64,000 nucleotides of DNA, taken from Rhyzopertha dominica. Its lineage: Eukaryota > Arthropoda > Insecta > Coleoptera > Bostrichidae. A program made the position numbers and the translations under genes. This document shows, in pieces, positions 21,346 through 33,190 of this stretch. Each line of letters opens with the position of its first letter. The first letter of the stretch is position 1. Location of the stretch: positions 39,329,325 to 39,393,324 of the forward strand of contig QCXZ01000064.1 of NCBI GenBank assembly GCA_025024175.1, given 5' to 3'. The notes below the pieces were generated by a model that was given only the letters and a program-made list of their open reading frames with translations, ran no database searches and had not been told where the DNA came from.

Positions 21346-24300
21346 GAGAATAAATATGTTAAGCTGAACTTGCTAGAACTGATGGTGTGGAAAGCTTCTA
21401 ATCGCTTTCTATCCAAGAATGCGTTAATTAATTTTTATTATTATAAACACATTGGTGAGTAAGCATATTCCCTGAAAAACTGCGAATAAAAGTGTCAAAG
21501 GACTTAAACAAAAATATAAGGTCCACAAAATCTTGATTATCAATTATTTACTTTCTTACGAAAAAAGTTTAAAGAATCAATTAATAATGACTATTTTCAT
21601 TTATATGTGCCACAGAGAATAAGTTGAAGTTAACATCAAGACGTTTTGGTCGTTGGTTTTCGAAAAGAAAAAAAGTGGCAGTAGGAATTCTTTAGAAAAT
21701 TATTTCCTGTCTCATTACTTAGTATACCGAAAAAAAATTGATGGTCGTATGACCTTTAGATTAAAAAGACGTAATTGACGATTGTCAGCATGGTTTTTGT
21801 CGAGTACTATATGTATCATAACATGTATACAACTAACCGACCATCATTTTGATGATTTGCTGATAAGATTTCTTATTACTCAATTTTTAGAGTTTTCCAA
21901 GAAACACCCAACGGCGACCAGACTTGGTGGATGGAGGGTTCACTATCACATAACTAATTTATGTTATTTATCGTTTGAATGATGATTGAAATGTATTGAA
22001 ATATTAGGTAGGCAGGCTAACTTAAACAGAAATTGGTCGAAACTTGAATCGGAGATCATCTTACCAGCATATACTTATATACTCGCTAGGTCTTGTCTTA
22101 AATTCGAACAAATTGGTGGTGTAAAAACACACCCGAAATCTGTTATGGGACTTTCGGCCTTGAGTCCCAACCTAAGTCAATTACTTTTTAATTTAAATTA
22201 GTCTGCTTACACAATATTTAAGCCAATATTTTAATAACATGTTTTAGGGGATTAAACTGCATTGTTTTTCTTATTATGGTGTTGGTTGCCAACTTTTTGT
22301 TTTCAAATGAATAAAATAATTGTTTTCCTTAACAATAAATTTTATTAAGCAACTCGCAATAGTAGTAATTTAGTTTGCCAAATAATCTTCCGCATCTCTT
22401 AGTTTCAGTTATCCGTTTATTACAGCGGTATTTGAAGCGTTTGTTCACCTCCGGGGAAGAAACAAATAATTTCAAACAACCGAGTCGTTCGATTCATATT
22501 TGATCTACTGCCATTTGGAGACTCCTTGAATTTAATAGCCCATAAATACCGTCTGATGCAGTAAGTCCAAGAAATTCCTGCAATTCAGACAATATATTAC
22601 CTTTTCGACTTTCATTTACTGCCGGTAAAGACTTTTCAATATCCAACTGCAGTCACTGGTGCGGAACTCCTGAGTGGAATGCTATACATCATTTTACGCA
22701 AGAGTAGAGATACTTATTGCATTAGAACAGGAAGTACCCTTTTGTCCGAGCATCGTCTTAGACAGCAGACTTTATTTTAATTATTTTGGATCCATGCAGC
22801 TAGTGTCACGCGATCAAGCTTGCTCGGTATGATTTGGCTATAAGATAATATAAAATAAGATGCTCCAAAAATATAACATGGTCGCTTGGTCAACACGTAT
22901 ACTATTATTTATGAATCGAATGCGATATTCAAGATCGCACAAATGATAATTCTTATACATTTGAACAAAACGTTGTGCATTACCGGGTTATCATCACTTT
23001 GTCATGAGTTTCTCCTTATTGCACTTAACGTTTCGCAGCTGCCTGTGACCGGCACATCTAGAAACGCAGTTTAAAGATAGTTTTATTGATGCAGCACAAA
23101 CAAGTAAACTAGGTACCAACTGACAACTACCTACATTATTCCATTTCACATTCCACTAGAACACGTCATAGTACCTTTATACATTTTTACGTGCACGGAT
23201 TGAAGCCAGCACTACCTGAAGGTTTTGCTACGTTAGCTGTATTTAAGGGAACTGATTTTGCATGACGTGAACCAAAATACAATTGAATTTTAGGGGGTCG
23301 ATTGAACTCGACCACTATAATGTATAATAATAAAGGGTAGCGATAAGGGTGCGGTTTTAAATTTTCGATCGACATGGGCTGTGAAATGAAATTTTAGAAT
23401 CTTATACAATACACTACAGTGCAGTGGACCGCATCCAAAAATTGTGTCTATGTTTTTTATAATATGGTACATTTTTGGACCTTCAAGGGTAGTTTAACCC
23501 TGAATATTTTATGACGGGAAAGCATACAGCTGTAAATACCTTCATTACATTATACAAATACTCTGCATAAGTCAGTCTCAAATATCGTTGCCTGCTATTA
23601 TACTAACTAGTAGTCAAATGCATTAACATAAAAACGTAACAAAGCAAATTTTCGAACTGCGCTCCACTGAATGGTATTACATAGTAGATTGCATGCAATT
23701 AGATAATTCTGCTATGATGGCGTCATAATTAGGAACCAGGTAGGTACTGAAAAACCTCGCCGTGCAAGTTTTTAATTAATTATATCGAACCGTTCGTTGT
23801 CAAGATACTATAAATAATGGAAAAAGTCAAAACTAACTCCCTATAAAATGAAAGAGAACAACATTGGGATAATGCAAATTGTGCTGAATCGTCCTTTTTA
23901 ACTGAGCTATCAACTCCTAAGTTAAATAAATTAAACTAAAATGACTGTCACATAGCCTATCTTTAACAACCCTGCCAAAAAAACTAAAAAAAAACTAGTA
24001 TTTAAAACTAGTCGGATAAAATCAATTCTAATATATCCTACAAAATAGTTCAAAAATACTATGTTTGTAAATATATAAATAAAAAAGTGTAGTGTGTCAC
24101 ATTTTTTAGTGCTTCTAAATATTTTTATTGGTAAGTAATTTGACATGAAAACTTATCTATTAATAAAATTAGTAGAAAATTTGATTCTCTTCTAAAAATC
24201 TTTCCTGAAAGCAGATACGCGATAACCGTTTATCGAAACATAGTTTCGTTCGTGCTCTTATTTCAAGATGATGGTCAAGCGGGTGTGGTGCCTAAAACTC

Positions 24301-25960
24301 GCCACTGAATCTCCAACACATTGAAAAACTAAAATCGCTGCTTATTGTAATGGGCGTTCATAAAAAACGGGTCAAGCTAGCGGGTGGTGGTTTCTATCGT
24401 CGTGAACGTTCGTCGCAGTGCTGTCACTGTCACTTGTCTCGATTGTTAAACAAGTTACGTTTGCAATTTACACTAATATCTATAGGATATTTAGCGATTT
24501 GTAAATGTTTTTACAAAATCAGGTCACAGGTAACAGTAATAGCGTTTTATTGTCACAGCGCAAACGCCAAATGTTCATCAAATTATACCAACGTCCCGTT
24601 CGTTTTAAAAAGAGGAAAGCATTGCTTGTTTGGCCCTCTACCATTAACTTGCATGCCGACGGTTGGTACACGTACCGAAGACAAAGCATTATGAAATCCG
24701 TATATGTTGGCATATGTTGTAAATAGGTAAGCAAGGAGTGCAATAGAATATAACAAATAAGCAACAAGCAAATAAACTTTTTAGGCAAAATAGGAATCAA
24801 TACAAGTAGCTTATTCGCAATATTAAATCACCACAAACCATCAAAAAACAGCATACAGGAACAATGGCAATGAATCTAAACGAGTAAATGAAATAGCAAC
24901 AAATGATGTTTGCGAAAGGCAATCTTACAATCTACACGATTTCTGACAGCTTTAACAGGCAGGTAAGCGCTTATGGAAACTAAATGACAAAGTAAAACTA
25001 TTTCTATGTAATAATAATAATCATTCATCAGGAACACTACAAAAATTGACTAAAAATACTCGCATCAAATGAAATAAATACAAAAATAAAGAAAATATTA
25101 AAACGTACAAAGAAAAGAAGGACGCGATGAAGTAATTAACGTATAAAAACTACTAATAAGACGTATATTCTTCCCAGTACTATTGCTACGACGCAAAGCA
25201 TAGAAAAGAAAACACTAAAAAGGTAAAAACTTCAAGTTAGCAAAAAGAATCTCCCAGGTAGCTGTATCTTTGTACACCCGTAAGATTGACTTTAACACGT
25301 ATATGTATATTAAATACGTGCTAGACGCGATAGATGATAAATATTCAAAATAATTTTATTTCACTGGACCATTTCTCGCTGTTTTTCCTGTTCTTACCGA
25401 CCATAAGTAAGTCGTAGTTCGTAAGGCCACCGCCAGGTAGCTTACAGATATTTTCACAAAATGAGCCCCAGAACAAGCAGTACGGACAAAGTAATTATGT
25501 ACCATGAAGCAGTTGAAAAAGCTGTGTAATGAAGTGCATGAAATGACGATCAGAGTTCAACTGCGGCCGTCCCTGTTAAAAGTAAATAAAAAATATGAGT
25601 AAAAAATTATGTAAGGTAAGGAAATGAACTTGAAAATTAAGATATTTTATATTTGCAATAGTTTGTTAACTTACCGATATCGCTTACTAATAAGCGCAAT
25701 GTATATATTAACTTACAACGGCGGAAAGATGTAAGTAGTACGAAGCGCAGAATGTAGTTGGATGTAATAGAAAGAGCGATCTTTCGTATGAGGAAAGATC
25801 AGATGTCATTAGGGACAAGGTCTTGTTTCATTTGCAAGTCATCAGTGTATTCATCTATCTTATTCTGTACTTGAAGTACCAACATTACATTTACATTAAC
25901 CATAATTACCTATAAAATGCAATTCAAAATACGATGAAGTACAAGATTAAATCAAGGCCG
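21346..25960. other. Long AT-rich stretch, nothing recognised
   Basis: The longest frame (114 codons forward, 24350-24694) has no family signature, and its overlapping frames on both strands are of similar length, as chance would give. No terminal repeats, tRNA boxes or microsatellites of note were seen. Confidence 0.45.
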
Positions 25961-26290
25961 ATACACGATCAATTTGAGAAAGCTCATAAGCCGCGGCTGC
26001 ATGTGGAGTCTATTCGGTGGCCCGGATCGTAAAGCAAAGATACGCGGGCACAAATCGCATGCGACATTCACAACTATATATAAGATCTGCCGTCACAATA
26101 GCAGGACGTTTTCAATATCTCAGGGGTATCAAATATATTATAGATTACAGCGAAAACCGGGCGACATCGAGTGAGATGAAATCGGAACGACGGTTGTGAT
26201 GCGCCTCCGGCTGACGAGAAACGGATATCTTGGGCTCCTGCAGCGTCGCAGACGTTCAACTGTGTATTATTGCGGGAGCGCTGTTGTTAA
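25961..26290. other. GC-richer island, non-coding
   Basis: A stretch of clearly raised GC (CCGCGGCTGCATG near 25991, GGCCCGGATCG near 26020, CGCCTCCGGCTGACG near 26200). Only frames of about 60 codons overlap on both strands. Candidate regulatory or conserved non-coding DNA; no direct evidence. Confidence 0.3.
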
Positions 26291-26695
26291 CTGCTGAACT
26301 GAAATATCGCATAAGTGAAGCCCTAGAAAATATAGCCTTTTATAAAGGCGTCTGTTGGCGTGTTCGTAGTCCCACGGAAATATATTTGCTGTTTTGTTTG
26401 GGCGCGTAATGTAGTGGTATCTTCTGGTCATGCTGAAGAAATGGAAATATATAATCCATAGAAGCTTGCTATTGTAAAACTTTACAGATTGCGAACCAGC
26501 GAAAGTGCAATGTGAATGTTTGGTGTGACATTCTAGAATGTCGCATTATTATGTCTGTTATATTTGATGAACATCTGAACAGTGACAGGTATTTACGTTT
26601 TTTACTTGACCTTTGCCCACATTACTAGAAGATATAAACCTGAAAACGAGTGCTGATGTGTTGTTCTAACATGAGGTTGCCCAGCTCATTATTTA
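26291..26695. other. Spacer, nothing recognised
   Basis: A string near 26405-26425 (AATGTAGTGGTATC) faintly recalls a tRNA A box, but no B box follows. Confidence 0.4.
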
Positions 26696-26808
26696 CAACA
26701 AGGTCTTGCACATATAGAGCAACATTTTCAAAATCGATGGATAGGTAGAGGCAGTTCGATTTTTACGGTCAGATCCCCCGATCTCACCGTGTTTAACTTT
26801 TACCTAGG
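26696..26808 (+). pseudogene. Mariner-type transposase fragment
   Basis: About 37 codons of the C-terminal catalytic region of a DUF4817-type mariner transposase: QQGLAHIEQHFQ, then NRWIGRGSS, then RSPDLTVFNFYL. Compared with the same region of the copy at 10.5-10.7 kb (QQDGAPAH, RWIGRG, SPDLTPLDFF) the second catalytic Asp is lost and the third is kept. No terminal repeats are visible. It lies 190 bp before the LINE that starts near 27.0 kb. Confidence 0.75.
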
Positions 26809-27039
26809 GGAAAGTAACAAATATGATAACGATAATATTCCTTCATTCATTTAGATTAAATCTAAATTGGAATAACTATCGAGTGTACAGCACCGCTATG
26901 TATCACTTTTCAATGGCTTGTTTACGCTAACTAATTAATTAGAGCTGCAAATGTATTCCTTCAGTTAAAGTCGAGATAAATGGGGAAATATAAATGTGAG
27001 TTTTGACTATTCCGTTGATTATGTAATGCAATGCGTCTT

Positions 27040-27331
27040 CATTTATTACAGTGTAGATAACGGGACTGTACAGGGCTCTAATTTGGTCCCCCTGTTATTT
27101 ATCATATTCTGCAATGATGCTGTTACCAGTTTAAATAGCAGTGTATATATTTATGCCGATGATCTTAAGATATGCAGAACTATTGAAACCGTCTATGATT
27201 GATTGCTGTTGCAGGATGATCTGGACGGACTAGTTTTATGGTGTAACCAGAATCAACTTCAATTGAACGTTAGTAAATGCAAGACAATATGGTTTACTAG
27301 GAATACTAATATAAAATTTTATTATAATGTA
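27040..27331 (+). pseudogene. LINE reverse transcriptase palm, N-side of insertion
   Basis: GTVQGSNLVPLLFIIFCND corresponds to RT block 4 (GVPQGSxLGPLLF..FIND). YIYADDLKICR carries the catalytic YADD intact. After a single in-frame stop near 27200 the same frame goes on with LLQDDLDGLVLWCNQNQL and LNVSKCKTIWFTR, the typical segment following YADD in Jockey-like elements. The frame runs directly into the terminal inverted repeat of the inserted element at 27332. Confidence 0.85.
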
Positions 27332-29081
27332 CACCCGCGGACATAGAAAAGATGTTAAAAATTTATGGATTTTTGCTAATATTACGAGAACCGTTTGTTG
27401 CTCCAAGAAATGTGTAGAGACAAAAATTGATCGTTTAATAAATAATTTCAGAATGGCTCTCGTATCTATCAAGGCTTCTTCGAAGTCCCCCAAATACGAT
27501 TTTTCTGGTTAATGAAATTATCGCGATGATGGGTGACACTAGTCCGGGCAAACGCTCGAACAAAAGTTTTACCACGATACATGTTATCAGGCCGTCCGTT
27601 TGCGTCGCTGGAAGGCCATATAAAAGTTTTAATAAAAGGTCCATCGCAAATACAGATGAGTGACAATGCATATTGTTCTTACCTGCATCGAGTTTCGCAG
27701 AACAACCAGGTAATAACAGACCCCAATGCTTACTTACGAGCCTCAAATCTTATTGCAGGATTACTTTAATGTTGATACAGTTTAAAATTTCTAGAAATGA
27801 TACTATATTTGTATCACTCATTCTCGTTGTAAATTATAAGGGCAGCTAAAAGATCGCTCCGGAAAAGGTACAGTCTTCAGCTTACTAGTTTGCTAGTGTT
27901 TTAAAGCAAAAACTTCAGGTAGCTAAATAACTGTTAAGCGTGCTTTTATAAAAAATATAATAAAGGAAATGTGACATATTTTCGGTAAGCAAAATGCATA
28001 TTATTTAAAAATTTGTAGAACATTGTAAACTAGTGTAATTTAAAGAGCAGGTTTGTGTTTATATTGAGTCAATCAAACCGTCTCAACCATATCAAATTTG
28101 CATAAATAGTGCTGTATGAGGATGACAGTGCTAGACATCAACTTAAAAGAATACATCTGCTGAAACTGATTACAAACAGCAAACATAAATTTGTATTGCC
28201 TATCTAATTCCAAACTCTTGGAAGTTACAGCCCTTCCAGAATTTAACAAAAAATATTTTGTTTAATAACTACGTAAACAATAATTAACAAACGTTAGTGA
28301 ATTTTTGCAGTTGATTATTCACAAAAAATTTGACACATTTTGCAAACCGAAAATTGTTTTTCTGGGGTACAATAGTAATAACCACAAATACTTTACTTCA
28401 TTGTAAAGACGCCTCAAGTATCTATAATTTTTGCATCTCTGCAAATTTATGTAAAGTTAACCGTTTCCGAGAAAAAAATCTTCTTCAAGCTAATACATAA
28501 CAATGAGATTCTTTTACTTGTATTGACGTTATATATCAATGTTTCTGTTATATTCAGTTTGGATCACATAGTGATTTCGTATTGCAACCTGTAATATTGT
28601 AATGTCTTTGCTTATTTTTTTCAGTCAGCTAGTGTTATTAAATAATATAGCCTGCTTTTAGTTTAGAAATATTCCAAAGTGCTCATGGATAGCTAAGTAA
28701 ATATGAAAGTAAACACAAACTTACATTCACTAAAATAATAAATCGTATTTCCCCTGACTGTCTGTGATAACTATTCACCTTTGCTAAGCTTCATTATTGC
28801 GAGCCATCAAATAAATTAAACTGGAACCTGGCCAACCAAACGGAGCGGAGTAAACTAGTAAGGGTAGCAAGCATATGAATTTTCGAATAACATCTGAAAC
28901 TTGAAATGCCGAGGAGTGTTATAACGGTAGCATAACTTCCAGTGATATAATGTAAACGGCTCTACTTGCGCCGCTAGGCGATAACTAGCTGTACCGATTT
29001 CACTCAGAAGGGTTGTGAACTAAAATACCCCGCCCGACATGCCGCTCGGCTAGGTCGTCTCGTTTTCTATGTCCGCGGGTG
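27332..29081. mobile_element. 1750-bp non-autonomous DNA transposon inside a LINE
   Basis: The ends are a perfect 19-bp inverted repeat, CACCCGCGGACATAGAAAA at 27332-27350 and its complement at 29063-29081. TA dinucleotides at 27330-27331 and 29082-29083 are consistent with a TA target duplication. The LINE frame on the left (to codon GTA at 27329) continues without frame loss at 29084, so the insertion site is confirmed by its own target. The interior shows no transposase: frames of 103 codons reverse and 78 forward near 27.4-27.8 kb have no known domain. A segment at 27351-27430 is similar to 57394-57470. The TA duplication suggests Tc1/mariner-type mobilisation, but the CACCC terminus is not one I can assign. 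The right 250 bp is GC-richer. Confidence 0.88.
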
Positions 29082-29083
29082 TA

Positions 29084-29657
29084 CTTGGACATGCCTTAGA
29101 TAACTGCAGCGAGATGTCAGACCTAGGTGTACTGATGGATAAGAACTTAATATTTTTTCCGCATATACAAGAAGTCACCAATAAAGCTATGAAAATGCTA
29201 GACTTTGTAATTCGTAACACTTAAGGACTTTACTGATGTACAATGTGTGAAGGGATTTTTTTATTTGCTTGTTAGATCTAAGCTGGAATACTGAGCTTAC
29301 ATAGACTTACTCGAGGGTGTTCTCAGAAAGATGGTGAAGTACGTTTATTTCGAGATGTTTAATGTGTATCCGGTTAGACACTGCAGTGAGAAAAATCTTA
29401 GTATTGTTGACGAATACTCTTTTGTCACTCGTAGGAATGTTTTGGGCTTGATACTCTTGCAGAAACTTTTACATGGTTATATGCACAGCTCTGTATTGCT
29501 CCAATATATTGAACTTATTGTGTCTAGGCCAACTGGCAGATGTGACACTGTTTTTATTATGAAATGCTACATACATATTACCATTTCCACTGCTCTTTAT
29601 TCTGGTGCTTTTGACTGTATAACGTCCACTGTACCACCAAGTTTACATTTTCTATGA
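29084..29657 (+). pseudogene. LINE reverse transcriptase thumb and C-terminus
   Basis: Continuation of the frame broken by the insertion: MSDLGVLMDKNLIFFPHI and NKAMKMLDFVIRNT match the DLGVxLDxxLxFxxHI and NKAxKxLGFIxRN segment of Jockey/CR1-like proteins. After a stop near 29222 and a frame change come LVRSKLEY, VLRKMVKYVYF and TRRNVLGLILLQKLLHGY, ending at 29657. It corresponds block for block with the C-terminal piece at 17213-17560. Stops and frame changes make it inactive. Confidence 0.82.
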
Positions 29658-29921
29658 CCGCTTTTATCTTCTTCGAACTAAAAAAGCCTTTGCATTAACT
29701 CTTTGAATAATGATGAATCTACTGTAATTTAATACATATGTTTTCCTTTTATTTTGCTTTTGTTTTTAGTAGGTATGGATATGCTGTTTTCCTCTTGTGT
29801 TGTATGTTGTTATTATTATTACCGTCGTTTGTCCGGCATTGACCTTGCTTGTTGTGCGTTGTTATAATTTATTATGTATACTAATATTTTGTCCACGATA
29901 GACCTGTGGTCTGCTGGAAAA

Positions 29922-29923
29922 AA

Positions 29924-29954
<31 letters not shown>

Positions 29955-29960
29955 ATTTAT
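29922..29960 (+). repeat. (TTA)n LINE tail
   Basis: Short A-run followed by about ten TTA/ATT units, slightly impure at the end, closing the LINE 3' untranslated region. Confidence 0.85.
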
Positions 29961-31188
29961 AGTTGTCAGTATCATGGACATACCATTTACACCTTATTTT
30001 AATAAAAGTAAGAAAAGTAAAACCATTTTTAACGTAACGTCCGGTATAAGCATACAGTTTTGTTAAATGATCTCTTATTCTGTTTGTACAGTCAAATCTA
30101 AAGAGACCTTTCCTATAAAATATGAACGCAGTAATATCTATATTCTTCAACAGCTTCATTTAAAACAATATTTGAAGATGTGCGATTTACATAAATGTAA
30201 ATCTGTACCACTAAGTGCTTGTATGCAAGCTAAAAGCTTTTATGTCTATGTGCACGAATATACGAGTTACAACTTATAGGTTTCTCTACCTCTACAACGG
30301 TGATCCTTAATTTTCAGAAATTAATAGGTGTAGTGCAGGTAATGTAAAATTAAAAACTGTTATATGCGCAATGAGTGGCGCTTCAAAGTATGAAATTATA
30401 GACACATTTAGTACTTTTTGTACCAATTCTATATGAAAAACACGGCATCGTGTAGAGTAATAGGCTTAAACTGAATTATACAAACCTGGGACCATTGCAT
30501 GTAACACCTTTTATTTTCCTAAATTCATACATGACACAGCATGGTGGTATAAACCCAAAGGGATTTCCTTACAATGAACCCGCTTACGTGCTTGTCATTC
30601 TTTACAACAACGGGGTGAGATACTAAGTGGCGCAGTAGTTTCGAGTTCAAAGGATTAATGTGCAATGAACCATGTTCTGACAACCGCGATAGCAAAGCCG
30701 ACTAGTGCAACAGGCCTAAACAATTTGAGAGCAGTCAACTTGCCTGGGCTCTTGTTAACTAATTTTACTCTCAAAAATTTAGCGCATTACTGAGTTGTGC
30801 AGTGGGCCCAAATAGGTTAACACGTCAAGTACTGTAATAAATATAAAGCGATTTAAATGCAGTCTGCTATTCATAATCATAGTGAAGCCTCATTATCAGG
30901 CTGAGTTAGTCTAGTCACCCATGTTAGATGCTTTTATGTACACTGGATTAGTTAAATATGCTAAAACTACAAGGTGGTAGATACTGATGTTTCAGCTTCG
31001 GCCATTTTAGTTAAAATGTCGGCTCCAAAATCTGAGTACACTTCAGATGGCGCCAGGTTCGTTGTGCAGATTTCAACCTTTAAGACGATACAGTCTGTAC
31101 CACGTACTATCAATATAAACGGTGATGGTGACGGATTAAGACAATGGGATATGGACGTTATTCCGGTTGGTGTTGGCTTGCAGTTACA
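29961..31188. other. Stretch without recognised genes
   Basis: Frames at 30067-30279 and 30974-31240 are open on one or both strands but have no domain I know. The segment 30960-31190, ending in the AATC repeat below, could be the 3' end of an unidentified retroelement; that is a guess from the tail only. Confidence 0.35.
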
Positions 31189-31222
31189 AGAATCAATCAA
31201 TCATATCAATCAATCAATTCAT
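31189..31222. repeat. Short (AATC)n repeat
   Basis: AATCAATCAATC, a one-unit disturbance, then CAATCAATCAATTC. Simple 4-bp repeats of this kind occur as 3' tails of some LINEs and SINEs; no family could be recognised upstream. Confidence 0.8.
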
Positions 31223-32160
31223 CACTACAAAGTGATATAGATGCACAAAATGTGATAATTATTTTGTTGATTTGTTTACTTTTAGTGCACTGTCTTGCTG
31301 CTGTCCAACTCCGAAGGTGTGACTGATGGTTAGAGAGTACTTGTCCTCACGCATACACAGGATAGTATAAAAACCTGTCGAGTCCCATAAAAAATCATTA
31401 TTAGATTTAGGCCCACAATAGAGTATATTTGCAAAGTATTTGATCAGCAGAGTTCAAGGCATTGATATCTTTATACTACAGTAAACCAATTCTTCGTGGT
31501 CTCTGCTTTAGTAGTGTCCGATGTTCAATATTTGCTGAAGCAAGTGTCTCAGAGCTCGCGGTGCTGGCGAAAATACTAAAATGCCTAGAAAGCTTACATA
31601 CTGAGCTAGAGGATATTACTCTTATATATTAATTTTAGTACCACATTTTGCAATCTTTGTAGCAAAACTTATGTGGTGATCGCAATAAAAATAAAGGTGT
31701 TAATATATCGATTAAGATATAGCTTTGGTGTTTTTATAAAATTAATTGTAAAGATGGACATAGACGTTCGTGTTAGAAAGTTTTACCTATACAGGTAAAA
31801 TTATGCAGAGAATGAATGCGTCCACACAACAGCAAACAGTAAATATGACATGGTGCTCTTTCACTATATAGGTATACTAATTCCAACCGCTACATAATTA
31901 CAATTGGACAGTAGTATACATTCACATCCATACACCAGTAGATTTAAAATCAAGTACCAACCAGCAAAGCTGACGGTTTTCGTTCATAAACTTTGGTTTT
32001 GCTGTAGTTTTACCTGTCCGGGTAAGATAAACTGATAAAATAGACTTATCAACTGAAGAAGGAATTAATCGTTCGTCCACATTGAGCACCGCTTGCGCGT
32101 AAAACCCTTTGATGTTTCCGCTGAGACCGACAAGCCACGGAACGTGTTCGNGCGTGCTCA
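31223..32160. other. AT-rich stretch, nothing recognised
   Basis: No supported feature. An unresolved base lies at 32151 at the edge of the CG-rich hairpins that follow. Confidence 0.45.
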
Positions 32161-32162
32161 AA

Positions 32163-32195
32163 CGTTGCGCGCACAGTATATGCGTGCGCGCAACG
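32163..32195. repeat. CpG-rich hairpin
   Basis: Perfect 12-bp arms CGTTGCGCGCAC (32163-32174) and its complement (32184-32195) enclose a 9-nt loop. The dense CG dinucleotides stand out in this AT-rich neighbourhood. Confidence 0.9.
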
Positions 32196-32197
32196 CG

Positions 32198-32260
32198 GTA
32201 CTGATTTGAGCATATTTACGCGCAAGCCGTTCGTGCGCGCAAATCTGCTCAAGTCAGTAC
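32198..32260. repeat. 63-bp near-perfect palindrome
   Basis: The two halves, starting GTACTGATTTGAGCA at 32198 and ending with the complement of GTACTGACTTGAGCA at 32260, pair along their whole length with a few mismatches. It begins 3 bp after the previous hairpin and is followed (32265-32330) by a partly repeated CGAACTGGCTCT motif and another GCGCGAGC/TTCGCGC inverted motif. The cluster may be the core or terminus of a foldback element; outer boundaries were not found. Confidence 0.85.
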
Positions 32261-32399
32261 GGAGCTTAAAACGAATGGCTCTTTTGCGCGAGCTAGTTCG
32301 CGCGAACTGGCTCTCTAAAACGAACTGTTTTTCCCATCTTATTAGCCTATTCAGAATACTGTCAAGGGCATTTAAAAATGGCGGCTGGATGACAAACAC

Positions 32400-32860
32400 G
32401 TGTTCTGGACAACCTAATTAACAAATTACAAAGTTCTGATGTGATAGGTAAAAAAGGCTGTGCATACATTTTCTTGAATACCATCCTGATAAATTACAGA
32501 TTACGACTCATAATAATAGTTCTTTGGCTGTTCTGTGATAATTTATTTGTCAACTTGACAGAAACAACAATGTGACAAAATAGTAAAATAAGTCGACCTG
32601 GGTGATAATGAACCTGGCGCCAACTGAAACGGGCAAACGTTTTGGACCCAGTAGTTAAGCCGAGCTTGTAACACGAGCATCTACCACGCACAGGTACCAT
32701 GGTAAGCAAAGTATAATATTAAAGTAATGATCTGTGACCGGTTTGTTGCGCTGGAATTGTCTATTGTATATGCACTTCACTCAAGTCTTTTTCGTAGGTA
32801 AGCGCCTTAGTGAAATTTGTCGAGTTTAATAAGCCGGATCTGACGTAGCGCGCAAACAGT
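32400..32860. other. Spacer, nothing recognised
   Basis: No supported feature. Confidence 0.4.
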
Positions 32861-33190
32861 ACATCCTGAAAATGCTAGCTGTAAGCCTCGCAGCCATAGT
32901 TAACGTAGCTGTATGGCTCTCGTGCCGTGTCTGCATCGGACGTACGAACATCCTGTTCCGGAATTACCGTCAAGGAATTCCGGTGCAGATCGCGGGATAA
33001 GACGACGGCCGACGAAGATGGCGCATCGACGGCCGGGATCGTGTTAAGTTTAATTAGGGGATGCGGCCAGCACTGTTATTATCGCAGGAGCCCGACAGCC
33101 AGCCCGGTAGCGATAAGTTCCATTATGCGTCGGGAGACACCGTAGTCCACTAAAGGGATTATGTTGATGACGTGCGGGGTACCGCAATGT
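32861..33190. other. GC-richer island, non-coding
   Basis: Raised GC with many CG dinucleotides (GACGACGGCCGACG near 33001, GCCCGACAGCC near 33090). A 72-codon forward frame over it (32927-33145) has no known domain. Candidate conserved regulatory DNA or part of an unrecognised repeat. Confidence 0.3.

Larger units (their letters stand above)
26996..29960 (+). mobile_element. LINE (Jockey/CR1-like) 3' part, split by a DNA transposon
   Basis: A 5'-truncated non-LTR retrotransposon. Its reading frame covers the RT palm (27040-27330), is interrupted by a 1750-bp TA-flanked element (27332-29081), and continues with the RT thumb and C-terminal region (29084-29657). Next come about 265 bp of untranslated sequence and a TTA-repeat tail at 29922-29960. 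Element length without the insertion is about 1.2 kb. It shares its C-terminal pattern and tail type with the deleted copy at 16.9-17.9 kb. The 5' limit is approximate. Confidence 0.85.

Noticed and set aside
24350..24694. 114-codon forward frame
   Set aside because: No domain, and frames of similar length overlap on both strands; most likely chance.
26401..26440. tRNA-like A box
   Set aside because: Match is weak and no B box or T arm follows within 100 bp.
27435..27746. 103-codon reverse frame inside the TIR element as a transposase
   Set aside because: No DDE, HTH or zinc-binding motif, and an overlapping forward frame of similar length.
30967..31240. Opposing 77- and 88-codon frames before the AATC repeat as a retroelement ORF
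   Set aside because: No RT, endonuclease or gag motif; the tail alone is not enough.
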